IMG/VR virus record: IMGVR_UViG_3300028569_001805
Location: 1-47,909 of that record
Reading direction: 5' to 3' (one strand)
DNA: 47,909 nt
DNA from: a virus
Positions 39,850 through 46,333 of the stretch are shown here, in pieces. Below the pieces are notes generated by a model. The model had not been told where the DNA came from and searched no databases. It saw nothing but the letters and a program-made list of their open reading frames with translations. How positions within the stretch are numbered: position 1 is the stretch's first letter; the number at the start of each line of letters is the position of its first letter. The translations under genes were made by a program, and so were the position numbers.

Positions 39850-40311
39850 ATGAATATTATTAAAACAAACGATGAAACGTATATTGCCGCAAAAGCAATT
39901 TTGGGAGGACAAATTGTTGAAGCAAATGGTGAATTTCCTTTTGCCGCAGGCAATACTCCTTGGACTAAAAAAGGAGCACATAATTATGATAACTTTTTGG
40001 CCTCAAACGAAGATCGAATTGGTAAGCCAATGATTGACGGTGGTCTTAAAGCAACCGATAAAAATGCCACATCCATTAATGGTCAACTTAATGACGATGT
40101 AATTTATTGCGGTAGCGGATGCGTTGCATACATGCGAGGCGATACAAAGGTTTTCATTAAACTTCCATCGGGTCTTATTAACACAAGCGATGGAACATTG
40201 CCATGGTCAGAATATCGTAGTTATGATTCAGAAGGTGTCTTTGTTAAAGGTAAAACTTCTGCGGAATTTAAAGCTTATGCTGCCGCACTTGCGGTTGGCG
40301 CAAAAGTATAA
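39850..40311 (+). CDS. Hypothetical late protein (153 aa)
   Basis: A 153-aa protein embedded in the tRNA array, with its own late promoter. It is Gly-rich in the middle (IDGGLKATDKNATSING; YCGSGCVAYMRGD) and has an early DETYIAAKAI. It lacks nuclease motifs, so it is not an obvious homing enzyme. No family recognised. Confidence 0.65.
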   Translation: MNIIKTNDETYIAAKAILGGQIVEANGEFPFAAGNTPWTKKGAHNYDNFLASNEDRIGKPMIDGGLKATDKNATSINGQLNDDVIYCGSGCVAYMRGDTKVFIKLPSGLINTSDGTLPWSEYRSYDSEGVFVKGKTSAEFKAYAAALAVGAKV

Positions 40312-40321
40312 CATTTTCCAT

Positions 40322-40396
40322 GCACGCATAGCTCAATGGAAGAGCGTCTGTCTTCGAAACAGAATGTTGGAGGTTCGAGTCCTTCTGTGTGCGCCA
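40322..40396 (+). tRNA. tRNA-Arg (TCG)
   Basis: 75 nt, acceptor GCACGCA/TGTGTGC, anticodon arm TCTGT-CTTCGAA-ACAGA, T-loop TTCGAGT, CCA encoded. Confidence 0.93.
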
Positions 40397-40398
40397 TT

Positions 40399-40431
40399 GC
40401 CTTCGTAGCCCAACGGTAGAGGCGCCGTAAA
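40399..40431 (+). pseudogene. 5' half of a split tRNA
   Basis: GCCTTCG acceptor strand, then D-arm TAGCCCAACGGTAGAGGC and CCGT. The sequence stops here and tRNA-Leu(TAG) begins. The matching 3' half is at 41264-41293, whose acceptor strand CGAAGGT pairs with GCCTTCG over all seven positions. Confidence 0.6.
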
Positions 40432-40513
40432 GCCCCGATGATGGAATGCAGACATGATAGTCTTAGAAACTGTTGTTCGGAAGAACGTCCGAGTTCAAGT
40501 CTCGGTCGGGGTA
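40432..40513 (+). tRNA. tRNA-Leu (TAG)
   Basis: 82 nt without CCA. Class II: acceptor GCCCCGA/TCGGGGT, anticodon arm ATAGT-CTTAGAA-ACTGT, variable arm GTTCGGAAGAAC, T-arm CCGAG-TTCAAGT-CTCGG. The 3' end reads ATTA, so CCA must be added by host enzyme. Confidence 0.92.
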
Positions 40514-40529
40514 TTAATTTAGATTCTAT

Positions 40530-40537
40530 TATAAATA
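40530..40537 (+). promoter_or_regulatory. T4-type late promoter TATAAATA
   Basis: Exact box 4 bases before ATG 40542. Confidence 0.7.
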
Positions 40538-40541
40538 AAAT

Positions 40542-41256
40542 ATGGACATTTTATGTGAACATGGTTGTGGCAACTTAGCACTTTTTAAGACTATTAAAGT
40601 TGGTAAAAATATATGTTCTAAATCATCCAACAGTTGTCCTGTTATTAGGAAAAGAAATAGCGATGCGCTTCTTTTAAAGAATAAAGATCCTGGATATTTA
40701 GAAAACAGGAAAAACATGAGAAAAAATTATTCATCTGAAACTAGAAAAATGATGGGATGGTCTGCAGGAATAACGAAACATGATGATCCTCGTTTAGAAA
40801 GACCAACATTGGTTGGAAAAAAATTTGGGGCATCATTAAACGGTCATTCTGTGGAATCAAAACGAAAATTATCTAAGGCCCGAATTGAATATTTAGAACG
40901 ATCACCACATATAAAATGGTATACTCTTTCCAATGGTCTTAAAGTTCAAGGAACTTGGGAAGCCCAAGTAGGTGAAAAAATTGATCGAACTTGGGTATAC
41001 CATATCTCGGGAAAGACTTAAGTTTGATGAGCATAGGTGCTATACACCGGATTTTAAAGTTTCCGATCATACATATATCGAAGTTAAAGGTTGGTTATCA
41101 GATCGTGATAAAAACAAATATAGATTAGTAAAAAAAGACAATCCAAATTTAAAAATATTTCTAATCAGAAATGAAAATGGAATTAATAATTTCACAAAAT
41201 TTATTTCGGGACAGATAAAATTGGAAGATGTCGAAGATCTTTATTCCATAATTTAA
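40542..41256 (+). pseudogene. Homing endonuclease gene broken by one frameshift
   Basis: Frame 1 (40542-41021) encodes a zinc-finger N-terminus (LCEHGCGNLA; ICSKSSNSC), an HNH/NUMOD-like middle (GHSVESKRKLSKAR) and KVQGTWEAQVGEK, then drifts to a stop. The following frame (40972-41256) continues LIELGYTISRERLKFDEHR, then YTPDFKVSDHTYIEVKGW, the D and E-x-K of a PD-(D/E)XK nuclease. The change of frame lies at an A6 run near 40976-40981; removing one A joins them into about 237 aa. Real mutation, programmed shift or homopolymer read error are all possible. Inserted between two halves of a tRNA. Confidence 0.8.
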
Positions 41257-41263
41257 ATTAAAA

Positions 41264-41293
41264 CGGTGTGTTCGAATCACACCGAAGGTACCA
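41264..41293 (+). pseudogene. 3' half of a split tRNA
   Basis: T-arm GTGTG-TTCGAAT-CACAC, acceptor strand CGAAGGT, discriminator A and CCA. Pairs with the 5' half at 40399. ACGG just before the T-arm can pair with CCGT of the 5' half, so the break lies in the anticodon arm. Confidence 0.6.
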
Positions 41294-41304
41294 TTTTATA
41301 CAAT

Positions 41305-41353
41305 GCAGGTCCGCAAGGATAACCAAGGGTTGGGATCCCGGCCGCCTGTTCCA
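41305..41353 (+). pseudogene. Short tRNA relic
   Basis: 49 nt: GCAGG pairs with CCTGT before TCCA, and GTTGG-GATC-CCGGC looks like a damaged T-arm. D and anticodon arms are missing. Confidence 0.4.
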
Positions 41354-41360
41354 ATTTTTA

Positions 41361-41449
41361 GGGAGCTAGCGTCAAGGTGACAAACCAGATTTGAACTCTG
41401 GGCTATGCGTTTGTAGCGGGTAGGGGTTCGATTCCTCTAGCTCCCTCCA
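41361..41449 (+). tRNA. tRNA-Ser (TGA)
   Basis: 89 nt class II: acceptor GGGAGCT/AGCTCCC, anticodon arm CCAGA-TTTGAAC-TCTGG, variable arm GCTA...TAGC, T-arm AGGGG-TTCGATT-CCTCT, CCA encoded. Confidence 0.94.
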
Positions 41450-41457
41450 TTTTATAT

Positions 41458-41532
41458 CCACACTTAGCTTATATGGTAAAGCGTTCGCCTGAAGAGCGAA
41501 ACAAGACGATTCGGACACGTCAGTGTGGACCA
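41458..41532 (+). tRNA. tRNA-Phe (GAA)
   Basis: 75 nt, acceptor CCACACT/AGTGTGG, anticodon arm TTCGC-CTGAAGA-GCGAA, T-loop TTCGGAC, CCA encoded. Confidence 0.93.
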
Positions 41533-41540
41533 TTTTCAAC

Positions 41541-41618
41541 GCACCATCAGACTGTGGGCAAGTCGGAAGGACTCCAAATCTTTCGTCTTAGTGAGTTCGA
41601 TCCTCACGTGGTGTGCCA
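41541..41618 (+). tRNA. tRNA-Trp (CCA)
   Basis: 78 nt, acceptor GCACCAT/GTGGTGT, anticodon loop CTCCAAA, T-arm GTGAG-TTCGATC-CTCAC, CCA encoded. Confidence 0.92.
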
Positions 41619-41646
41619 TTTTATCGAAAAAAAGTGAAAAAAGTTG

Positions 41647-41675
41647 TTTACAACTGCCTTGTTTTATAGTAGAAT
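41647..41675 (+). promoter_or_regulatory. Sigma70-type promoter inside the tRNA array
   Basis: TTTACA (41647-41652), 17 bases, TAGAAT (41670-41675), followed by CATGTAAGGAAAAAAC, a relative of the leader seen at 4247 and 43103. Confidence 0.78.
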
Positions 41676-41730
41676 AACCATGTAAGGAAAAAACTTGCCG
41701 AAATAAAAAAACAATATTGGCAAAATAAAA

Positions 41731-41805
41731 AGGGGTGTAGCTAATTGGTCTAGCGTTCGACTCATAATCGAAGGTAAGCAGGTTCAATTCCTGTCGCCCC
41801 TACCA
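41731..41805 (+). tRNA. tRNA with CAT anticodon (Met or Ile2)
   Basis: 75 nt, acceptor AGGGGTG/CGCCCCT, anticodon arm TTCGA-CTCATAA-TCGAA, T-loop TTCAATT, CCA encoded. Second non-initiator CAT tRNA. Confidence 0.92.
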
Positions 41806-41824
41806 TTTTACCAAACTTTATATT

Positions 41825-42553
41825 ATGTACATCAATTCAAACTTTTCAGACTATTATGATTTTTGCACCAAGTATGGTCAAGATTCTAAAATTGTCTACA
41901 ACCGCAAAACATCAAAGATTCCAACGGTTGATAAAACGCTTCCTGGAAGATACACAATCGGCGGATACGATGTTAATGATCCATCACAATTTCTTAAGCT
42001 TTGCGCCATTGTGATACGTGAACTTAATCCTTCAAAAACTTATCGTTTGCAAAATGGTTGGACTTCAAACGCCCCAATTTCATTTTATTGTGTTGGTGGC
42101 CATCCATATTTTCTCATTCATGAAACACACGCTGTTGTATCATTCGCTGAAGCTTATGCTTATAAGAATGATAGACTTGGAAAAAGATTCAAGTACCTTT
42201 CCAACTATTCAACCGCAGTGTGTAACAATTTTGAAGCAAATTGCAAACCTGAAAAGTTGATGGCATTGCATGCACATCTTGATGTTCCGCTGTTTGGATT
42301 GAATTATCGCGGTGTCGAACATTCTGATGATCACAACTGCTGGGTTTTAAATCCATGTTTGAAAGACATGAAATTTCCGGTGGATCCAGTGGTTGTCTAT
42401 ACACAAATTTTTAATTCACTGCAAGCACCTGAACTGCAAACTGTTGAAGTGCAAAACAAATATAAAGTGCTGTCTCATGGTATGGACAATGCTTCTTTTA
42501 AAAGAGAGAGTGGCGGTCCTACACGCAAACGCAAAAAAATTCAATTAGGATAA
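41825..42553 (+). CDS. Hypothetical protein (242 aa) within the tRNA region
   Basis: A 242-aa protein with several His/Asn-rich turns (YCVGGHPYFLIHETHAVV; GVEHSDDHNCWVLNPC) and a basic C-terminus (GGPTRKRKKIQ). The centre looks enzyme-like but no motif is recognised. ATG 41825 shares the TATTATGTACAT start context with the ligase gene. Confidence 0.7.
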   Translation: MYINSNFSDYYDFCTKYGQDSKIVYNRKTSKIPTVDKTLPGRYTIGGYDVNDPSQFLKLCAIVIRELNPSKTYRLQNGWTSNAPISFYCVGGHPYFLIHETHAVVSFAEAYAYKNDRLGKRFKYLSNYSTAVCNNFEANCKPEKLMALHAHLDVPLFGLNYRGVEHSDDHNCWVLNPCLKDMKFPVDPVVVYTQIFNSLQAPELQTVEVQNKYKVLSHGMDNASFKRESGGPTRKRKKIQLG

Positions 42554-42560
42554 GGTACAC

Positions 42561-42630
42561 ACACTGCCAATCTTAGGATTTCTCACCAGGATAATGAGTG
42601 TGCGCGCAAGTGAAATGCTTGCAAATTTTC
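42561..42630 (+). ncRNA. Structured spacer RNA before tRNA-His
   Basis: CACACT/AGTGTG stem followed by GCAAG-TGAAATG-CTTGC, a hairpin shaped like a T-arm. No gene. Confidence 0.35.
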
Positions 42631-42702
42631 CCGAGGGTAGCCTATGTAGTAAGGCCTCAGACTGTGAATCTGACCAACTTGGTGCAAATCCAAGCCCGCG
42701 GA
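42631..42702 (+). tRNA. tRNA-His (GTG) with TG-type T-loop
   Basis: 72 nt without CCA. Anticodon arm CAGA-CTGTGAA-TCTG, T-arm CTTGG-TGCAAAT-CCAAG (G55), acceptor CCGAGGG/CCCGCGG with one A-G mismatch. D-loop ATGTAGTA has no GG. Confidence 0.8.
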
Positions 42703-42710
42703 CTTTCCTT

Positions 42711-42802
42711 GGAACGTGACTGGACGGACGAAGACTGCACTTGGAAAGTGCAGAACACTCCTTCAAAGAGTGTCGCAGGTTCGAATCCTGCACGTTCCGC
42801 CA
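42711..42802 (+). tRNA. tRNA-Ser (GGA)
   Basis: 92 nt class II: acceptor GGAACGT/ACGTTCC, anticodon arm TGCAC-TTGGAAA-GTGCA, variable arm ACACT...AGTGT, T-arm GCAGG-TTCGAAT-CCTGC, CCA encoded. Confidence 0.95.
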
Positions 42803-42805
42803 AAT

Positions 42806-42882
42806 GCACCGGTGGGCTAATTGGTAAAGCCTCCAGATTTAAGCTCTGGCGATTGTGCGTTCGAGTCGCACTCGGTGTACCA
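42806..42882 (+). tRNA. tRNA-Leu (TAA) with short variable loop
   Basis: 77 nt: acceptor GCACCGG/TCGGTGT, anticodon arm CCAGA-TTTAAGC-TCTGG, T-arm GTGCG-TTCGAGT-CGCAC, CCA encoded. The variable region is 5 nt, so it is class I, unlike ordinary tRNA-Leu. A standard tRNA-Leu(TAA) exists at 47055. Confidence 0.82.
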
Positions 42883-42888
42883 TTTTAT

Positions 42889-42976
42889 GGATGATGAATC
42901 AGCGAAGCGCTGAAACTGATTGCTAATCAGTATGAGCTCGAAAGAGCTTTGGGGGCAGGACCTACTTCATCCGCCA
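42889..42976 (+). tRNA. tRNA-Ser (GCT) with GG-type T-loop
   Basis: 88 nt class II: acceptor GGATGA/TTCATCC, anticodon arm ACTGA-TTGCTAA-TCAGT, variable arm GAGCTCGAAAGAGCTT, T-loop GGCAGGA like that of tRNA-Lys. D-loop has no GG. CCA encoded. Confidence 0.82.
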
Positions 42977-43071
42977 TTCTTTTCAATCAATTGTCAATTC
43001 CAATGTGTAATTGTGGATGCTTCCCTTATCCTGTATAGGTTGAATCTTTTTCATTTTGTTGAAAAAAGTTG

Positions 43072-43100
43072 TTTACAAACGGTGCATTTTATAGTGGAAT
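43072..43100 (+). promoter_or_regulatory. Sigma70-type promoter with shared leader
   Basis: TTTACA (43072-43077), 17 bases, TGGAAT (43095-43100), followed by TCCTGTAAGGAAACACCAC and ATG 43125; same leader as at 4247 and 46312. Confidence 0.75.
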
Positions 43101-43124
43101 AGTCCTGTAAGGAAACACCACATT

Positions 43125-43265
43125 ATGACAACTAAAAACACATTTGATTATTCTCCAATTGCTCTTAGGTCGTTGGTGCGCCATAAGATTGCGCCTCCTA
43201 CAAAATATTTTACCAATAAGAAAAAGAGTGCATCCAAAAATGCATGTCGAAAAAATGAACTTTAA
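43125..43265 (+). CDS. Small basic protein (46 aa)
   Basis: A 46-aa ORF directly after a promoter and AAGGA-containing leader. Basic (KYFTNKKKSASKNACRK). No family recognised. Confidence 0.6.
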   Translation: MTTKNTFDYSPIALRSLVRHKIAPPTKYFTNKKKSASKNACRKNEL

Positions 43266-43389
43266 TAGAATCGCGTCAATGACTACGAGAGAAAAGTTAT
43301 CCCAAGCAATCAAAAATGAAAATCGCCTAATACACGGAAATTTCCGTAGATGGAAATATTGGTCTCGTCGAGCTGATAAACTGGGATGA
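43255..43389 (+). CDS. Small basic protein (44 aa)
   Basis: A 44-aa ORF from ATG 43255, overlapping the previous stop. Rich in Arg/Trp at the end (GNFRRWKYWSRRADK). Could also start at ATG 43279. No family recognised. Confidence 0.5.
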   Translation: MNFNRIASMTTREKLSQAIKNENRLIHGNFRRWKYWSRRADKLG

Positions 43390-43436
43390 AAATGGAATCG
43401 CAAGATTGAAAATTGCTGGAATAAACTAATTACATT

Positions 43437-44495
43437 ATGAAAAACGCATCAGTTGAAAAAATTAAATCGGTAGTCTCTCACCCAAATGCAGATCGTCTTG
43501 ATCTTGTCAAAATTTTAGGCTATCAATGTGTAACCGAACGAGGCCTTCATCGTGAAGGTGATCTTGTAATCTACATTCAACCTGACTCAGTTCTTCCTGA
43601 AGATGCTGAATGGGCCGAAGGCTACCGCAAATATTCTCCAGGCCGCATCAAAGCTGTAAAGCTTCGCGGGGAATGGAGCGAAGGTATTGTTGTACAACCT
43701 GAGCAAGTGGATTCTATTATGCTGAAATACGGCGATTGTGTTCAACCTGAAGATGAAGGTCGTGATGTGTCCGATGCCTTAGGCATCACTCACTATGAAC
43801 CACCACTGCCGCAGGATCTTTCTGCTAAAGGTTTGCTTCCTTTTGGCATTCCTAAAACTGATGAAGAGCGATGGGAAAATATGGTAAGTGCACTACCATT
43901 TGGTGAAATTGTAGATGTCACGTTGAAAATTGACGGTCAATCTTGGACTGCATACTACAACATTGAATCTGACACCTTTGGCGTATGCGGCCGAACTCTT
44001 GAATTTAAAGATGACGCTCATAACAAATACACTGCTCATGTCCAAAAATACGGCATTCGTGAAAAGCTCACCGCGTATTGCAAAGAGCACGGCGTTTCAT
44101 TGGCAATTCGTGGTGAATCTTATGGTCAAGGCATTCAGGCATTTGCTGAAAATCCACATTCAAAAGACGATCCGGGATTGGCAATTTTCAGTGTGTATCG
44201 CATCAAAGAAAGAAAATATGCACGCAAAGGTGATGCATTTTATTTTCCAATTGTTGCAAATGCACTGTCACTGCCTCACGTTCCAATCTTGGAAGAAAAT
44301 GTTGTGCTGACTCAAACGTTGATTGACAAATATTCCACTGGTCTTAAGAAAATTGATGGCAAAGCTTTTGAAGGTGTTGTAATCAATCATGGTGCATATT
44401 GTTTGTCTCATTCTGTTGATGACATTGTGCTGACAAAGCAATATGTTGCCAATTCATTCAAGGTAATTAACAAAAACTATGATATGAACAAATAG
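43437..44495 (+). CDS. RNA ligase (Rnl5/DRB0094-type)
   Basis: A 352-aa RNA ligase. Residues 1-110 form an N-terminal OB-like domain (VVSHPNADRLDLVKILGYQ; GDLVIYIQPDSVLP), the hallmark of the Deinococcus DRB0094 group. The nucleotidyltransferase core follows: LKIDGQS (motif I lysine), CGRTLEF, AIRGESYG (motif III), FEGVVI (motif IV) and FKVINKNY (motif V). It seals RNA ends with ATP. Its place beside a tRNA array for all 20 amino acids suggests repair of tRNAs cut by host anticodon nucleases, as T4 Rnl1 does. Confidence 0.88.
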   Translation: MKNASVEKIKSVVSHPNADRLDLVKILGYQCVTERGLHREGDLVIYIQPDSVLPEDAEWAEGYRKYSPGRIKAVKLRGEWSEGIVVQPEQVDSIMLKYGDCVQPEDEGRDVSDALGITHYEPPLPQDLSAKGLLPFGIPKTDEERWENMVSALPFGEIVDVTLKIDGQSWTAYYNIESDTFGVCGRTLEFKDDAHNKYTAHVQKYGIREKLTAYCKEHGVSLAIRGESYGQGIQAFAENPHSKDDPGLAIFSVYRIKERKYARKGDAFYFPIVANALSLPHVPILEENVVLTQTLIDKYSTGLKKIDGKAFEGVVINHGAYCLSHSVDDIVLTKQYVANSFKVINKNYDMNK

Positions 44496-44513
44496 TTGAT
44501 ATTTCGCTTTTTG

Positions 44514-44542
44514 TTTACATTGCCCGTAAAATATGGTACAAT
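44514..44542 (+). promoter_or_regulatory. Sigma70-type promoter
   Basis: TTTACA (44514-44519), 17 bases, TACAAT (44537-44542). Reads into a Cys-rich frame with no clear start codon. Confidence 0.78.
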
Positions 44543-44551
44543 AAACTGTAA

Positions 44552-44845
44552 CGAAACACTGTAACATTTACTAATACCGCCCCGCCTGTTAAGTCTGACC
44601 GTCCTATTAGCTTCTCCATTACAAGTTGCAGCACCTGCCCGTTCTACGCGCACAAATACTGCGGACTATCCCAGCAACTGAACGCGCAATATGACACTGA
44701 CTATTCAACATTTGTCGTAAATGAGTGGAAGCAAGGAATCGTCCCAGAGCGTTGTCCGCTCAAAAATGCCGACTGGCTTTTTTCTTTGAACGAATTGCCC
44801 GGCTATGTCGAAGCCGACCATCGCACCAGAAGACATGATACATAA
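44552..44845 (+). CDS. Cys-rich frame without a canonical start codon
   Basis: Open for 97 codons from just after a TAA at 44549 to TAA 44843. The protein-like part (SCSTCPFYAHKYCG ... PERCPLKN) has four cysteines in a zinc-site arrangement and GC-richer codons. No ATG, GTG or TTG exists before this part. Either it uses a rare start, is a 5'-damaged gene, or is a leader that lost its ATG. Confidence 0.4.
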   Translation, partial: RNTVTFTNTAPPVKSDRPISFSITSCSTCPFYAHKYCGLSQQLNAQYDTDYSTFVVNEWKQGIVPERCPLKNADWLFSLNELPGYVEADHRTRRHDT

Positions 44846-44858
44846 CAATAAAAAAATT

Positions 44859-45122
44859 ATGAATAAAAATGCACAACATACATTAGGTCATGTAGGCTGG
44901 AGTCCAGATTATGGCAGGACGATGGTACAAATTCAAGATGACAATTGTTGGAAACCTATTGAAACTGCTCCCAAGGACGGAACGGAAGTTATTGTCTATT
45001 GTCCGCCAAACCAACACGGTCTTGGTCATTTGGCGAGCATCTGTTCATGGCACCCAGATGCTGGATGGTGCGTATGTGAATTGCGCGAGCCGACATTATG
45101 GACATCACTTCCAAAACTCTAA
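44859..45122 (+). CDS. DUF551-like protein (87 aa)
   Basis: An 87-aa protein with WKPIETAPKDGTEVIVYCPP and a closing PTLWTSLP, the pattern of DUF551 in phages and prophages. Upstream in-frame ATGs at 44805 and 44835 overlap the preceding frame; 44859 is preferred. Function unknown. Confidence 0.7.
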   Translation: MNKNAQHTLGHVGWSPDYGRTMVQIQDDNCWKPIETAPKDGTEVIVYCPPNQHGLGHLASICSWHPDAGWCVCELREPTLWTSLPKL

Positions 45123-45135
45123 TATACATATCATT

Positions 45136-45750
45136 ATGCAAACAGTAAAACAAGCAAAGAAAAGAATTGCAAAGAAAGATTTTGAGCAAGTATTATTTGA
45201 AAAATATCCAAGTCTTTTTGACACTGGTACAGATGGTAAACTTTTGCCTTTAAGGTGCGCCAACGATTGTCCCAAAGGATGGGAAACTATTGTTGATCAT
45301 TTATTCGGATCATTTGTTGACTATATTCAAAACACATCACGCGCCGTTAAAAATCCTAATAGAAAATTCATGAATTTTGTCAATGATTTGATACAAAAGT
45401 TTAACAGAAAAATAAGCTTGCACTGCAATCCAAAAAACATTTTCTGGAAAAAAGTAAGACGGCTTACAGGAAAAATTCAAAATTTCCTCCATAAGCAACA
45501 GTTGTATGTTTATACAAATCCGCCTGCAATAAAAATAGGCCAATTCAAGGAAAAGTTTGGTTGTTTAAGAATCTATATTGATGGAGGAGATGAAACCGTT
45601 CAAGGTATGATTGCGTTCGCGGAATATCTCAGTAAAAACACTTGCCAATATACAGGAAAGCCAGGATTACTAGTTCAAAAAAAATCATGGTATGCCACTT
45701 TATCACCAAAGGAAGCAGCTCGGCTTGGTTACGGTACAGTGCCGCAATAA
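45136..45750 (+). CDS. Conserved phage protein with KFG-LR-Y and CGKPG-type motifs
   Basis: A 204-aa protein. The C-terminal half FKEKFGCLRIYIDGGDE ... LSKNTCQYTGKPGLL ... WYATLSPKEAARLGYG follows a pattern widespread in phage hypothetical proteins, where the middle motif usually is a zinc site; here one Cys remains. N-terminal half is basic and helical. ATG 45136 avoids overlap with the DUF551-like gene. Confidence 0.65.
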   Translation: MQTVKQAKKRIAKKDFEQVLFEKYPSLFDTGTDGKLLPLRCANDCPKGWETIVDHLFGSFVDYIQNTSRAVKNPNRKFMNFVNDLIQKFNRKISLHCNPKNIFWKKVRRLTGKIQNFLHKQQLYVYTNPPAIKIGQFKEKFGCLRIYIDGGDETVQGMIAFAEYLSKNTCQYTGKPGLLVQKKSWYATLSPKEAARLGYGTVPQ

Positions 45751-45764
45751 ACAGCAAAAAGTTG

Positions 45765-45793
45765 TTTACAAACCGTGCAAAATATGGTAGAAT
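45765..45793 (+). promoter_or_regulatory. Sigma70-type promoter
   Basis: TTTACA (45765-45770), 17 bases, TAGAAT (45788-45793). ATG 45800 is at the predicted +1 (leaderless). Confidence 0.78.
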
Positions 45794-45799
45794 ATTGAC

Positions 45800-45952
45800 A
45801 TGCAAGACCAACCAAACATACTGTTGTTTATCTTTCTCACGATTCTTGGCCTCGGCCTTCTAATGGCCGTTGGGGGATTTGACGATGCCTCAGTTCGCGA
45901 TCTTCAAAACCCACAGCAACTATCAACATACAACGCAATATTTAAACTGTAA
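45800..45952 (+). CDS. Small single-span membrane protein (50 aa)
   Basis: A 50-aa ORF at the promoter start with one clear membrane helix (ILLFIFLTILGLGLLMAV) and a soluble tail. No family recognised. Confidence 0.6.
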   Translation: MQDQPNILLFIFLTILGLGLLMAVGGFDDASVRDLQNPQQLSTYNAIFKL

Positions 45953-45965
45953 AACAATACATCAT

Positions 45966-46268
45966 ATGGTGACAATAATCAATTTTCTATGCCTTGTTGG
46001 CATGTGTGTTTATGCACAAACAGGAAATATCACTTTATTCATTGCTTCTGTTATATATTTGTCGCTTGCTTCAATAGGTTGTGCGTTGGCGGCATTTTCA
46101 AAAGACAAAGTTGATATGGAATGGCCAGGATGGATTTCATTGTTACTATCCTTGGTAATTTCTGGCACGGTTGTATATTTTACATTCAGTTCGTCAATAG
46201 GCGTATGGTATTTGTGCGTGTGTTTGTATTGGTACGGAATTATTCTATCAACAAAAGATTCAAAATAA
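45966..46268 (+). CDS. Membrane protein, about three helices (100 aa)
   Basis: A 100-aa hydrophobic protein with helices near 2-18, 22-45, 63-85 and possibly 87-96. ATG 45966 is chosen because earlier in-frame ATGs overlap the preceding ORF. No family recognised; could affect the host envelope. Confidence 0.55.
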   Translation: MVTIINFLCLVGMCVYAQTGNITLFIASVIYLSLASIGCALAAFSKDKVDMEWPGWISLLLSLVISGTVVYFTFSSSIGVWYLCVCLYWYGIILSTKDSK

Positions 46269-46280
46269 TGAAAAAAGATG

Positions 46281-46309
46281 TTTACATCCTCCGCAAAATA
46301 TGGTAGAAT
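46281..46309 (+). promoter_or_regulatory. Sigma70-type promoter with shared leader
   Basis: TTTACA (46281-46286), 17 bases, TAGAAT (46304-46309), then TTCCTGTAAGGAAACACCAC before ATG 46334. Confidence 0.8.
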
Positions 46310-46333
46310 GTTCCTGTAAGGAAACACCACAAC

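Noticed and set aside
40399-41293. Group I intron inside a tRNA
   Set aside because: No P/Q/R/S core elements were recognised, and a complete tRNA-Leu lies inside the insertion.
44911-45135. N-terminal extension of the 204-aa protein back to 44911
   Set aside because: It overlaps the DUF551-like gene completely in another frame and lacks protein-like features.
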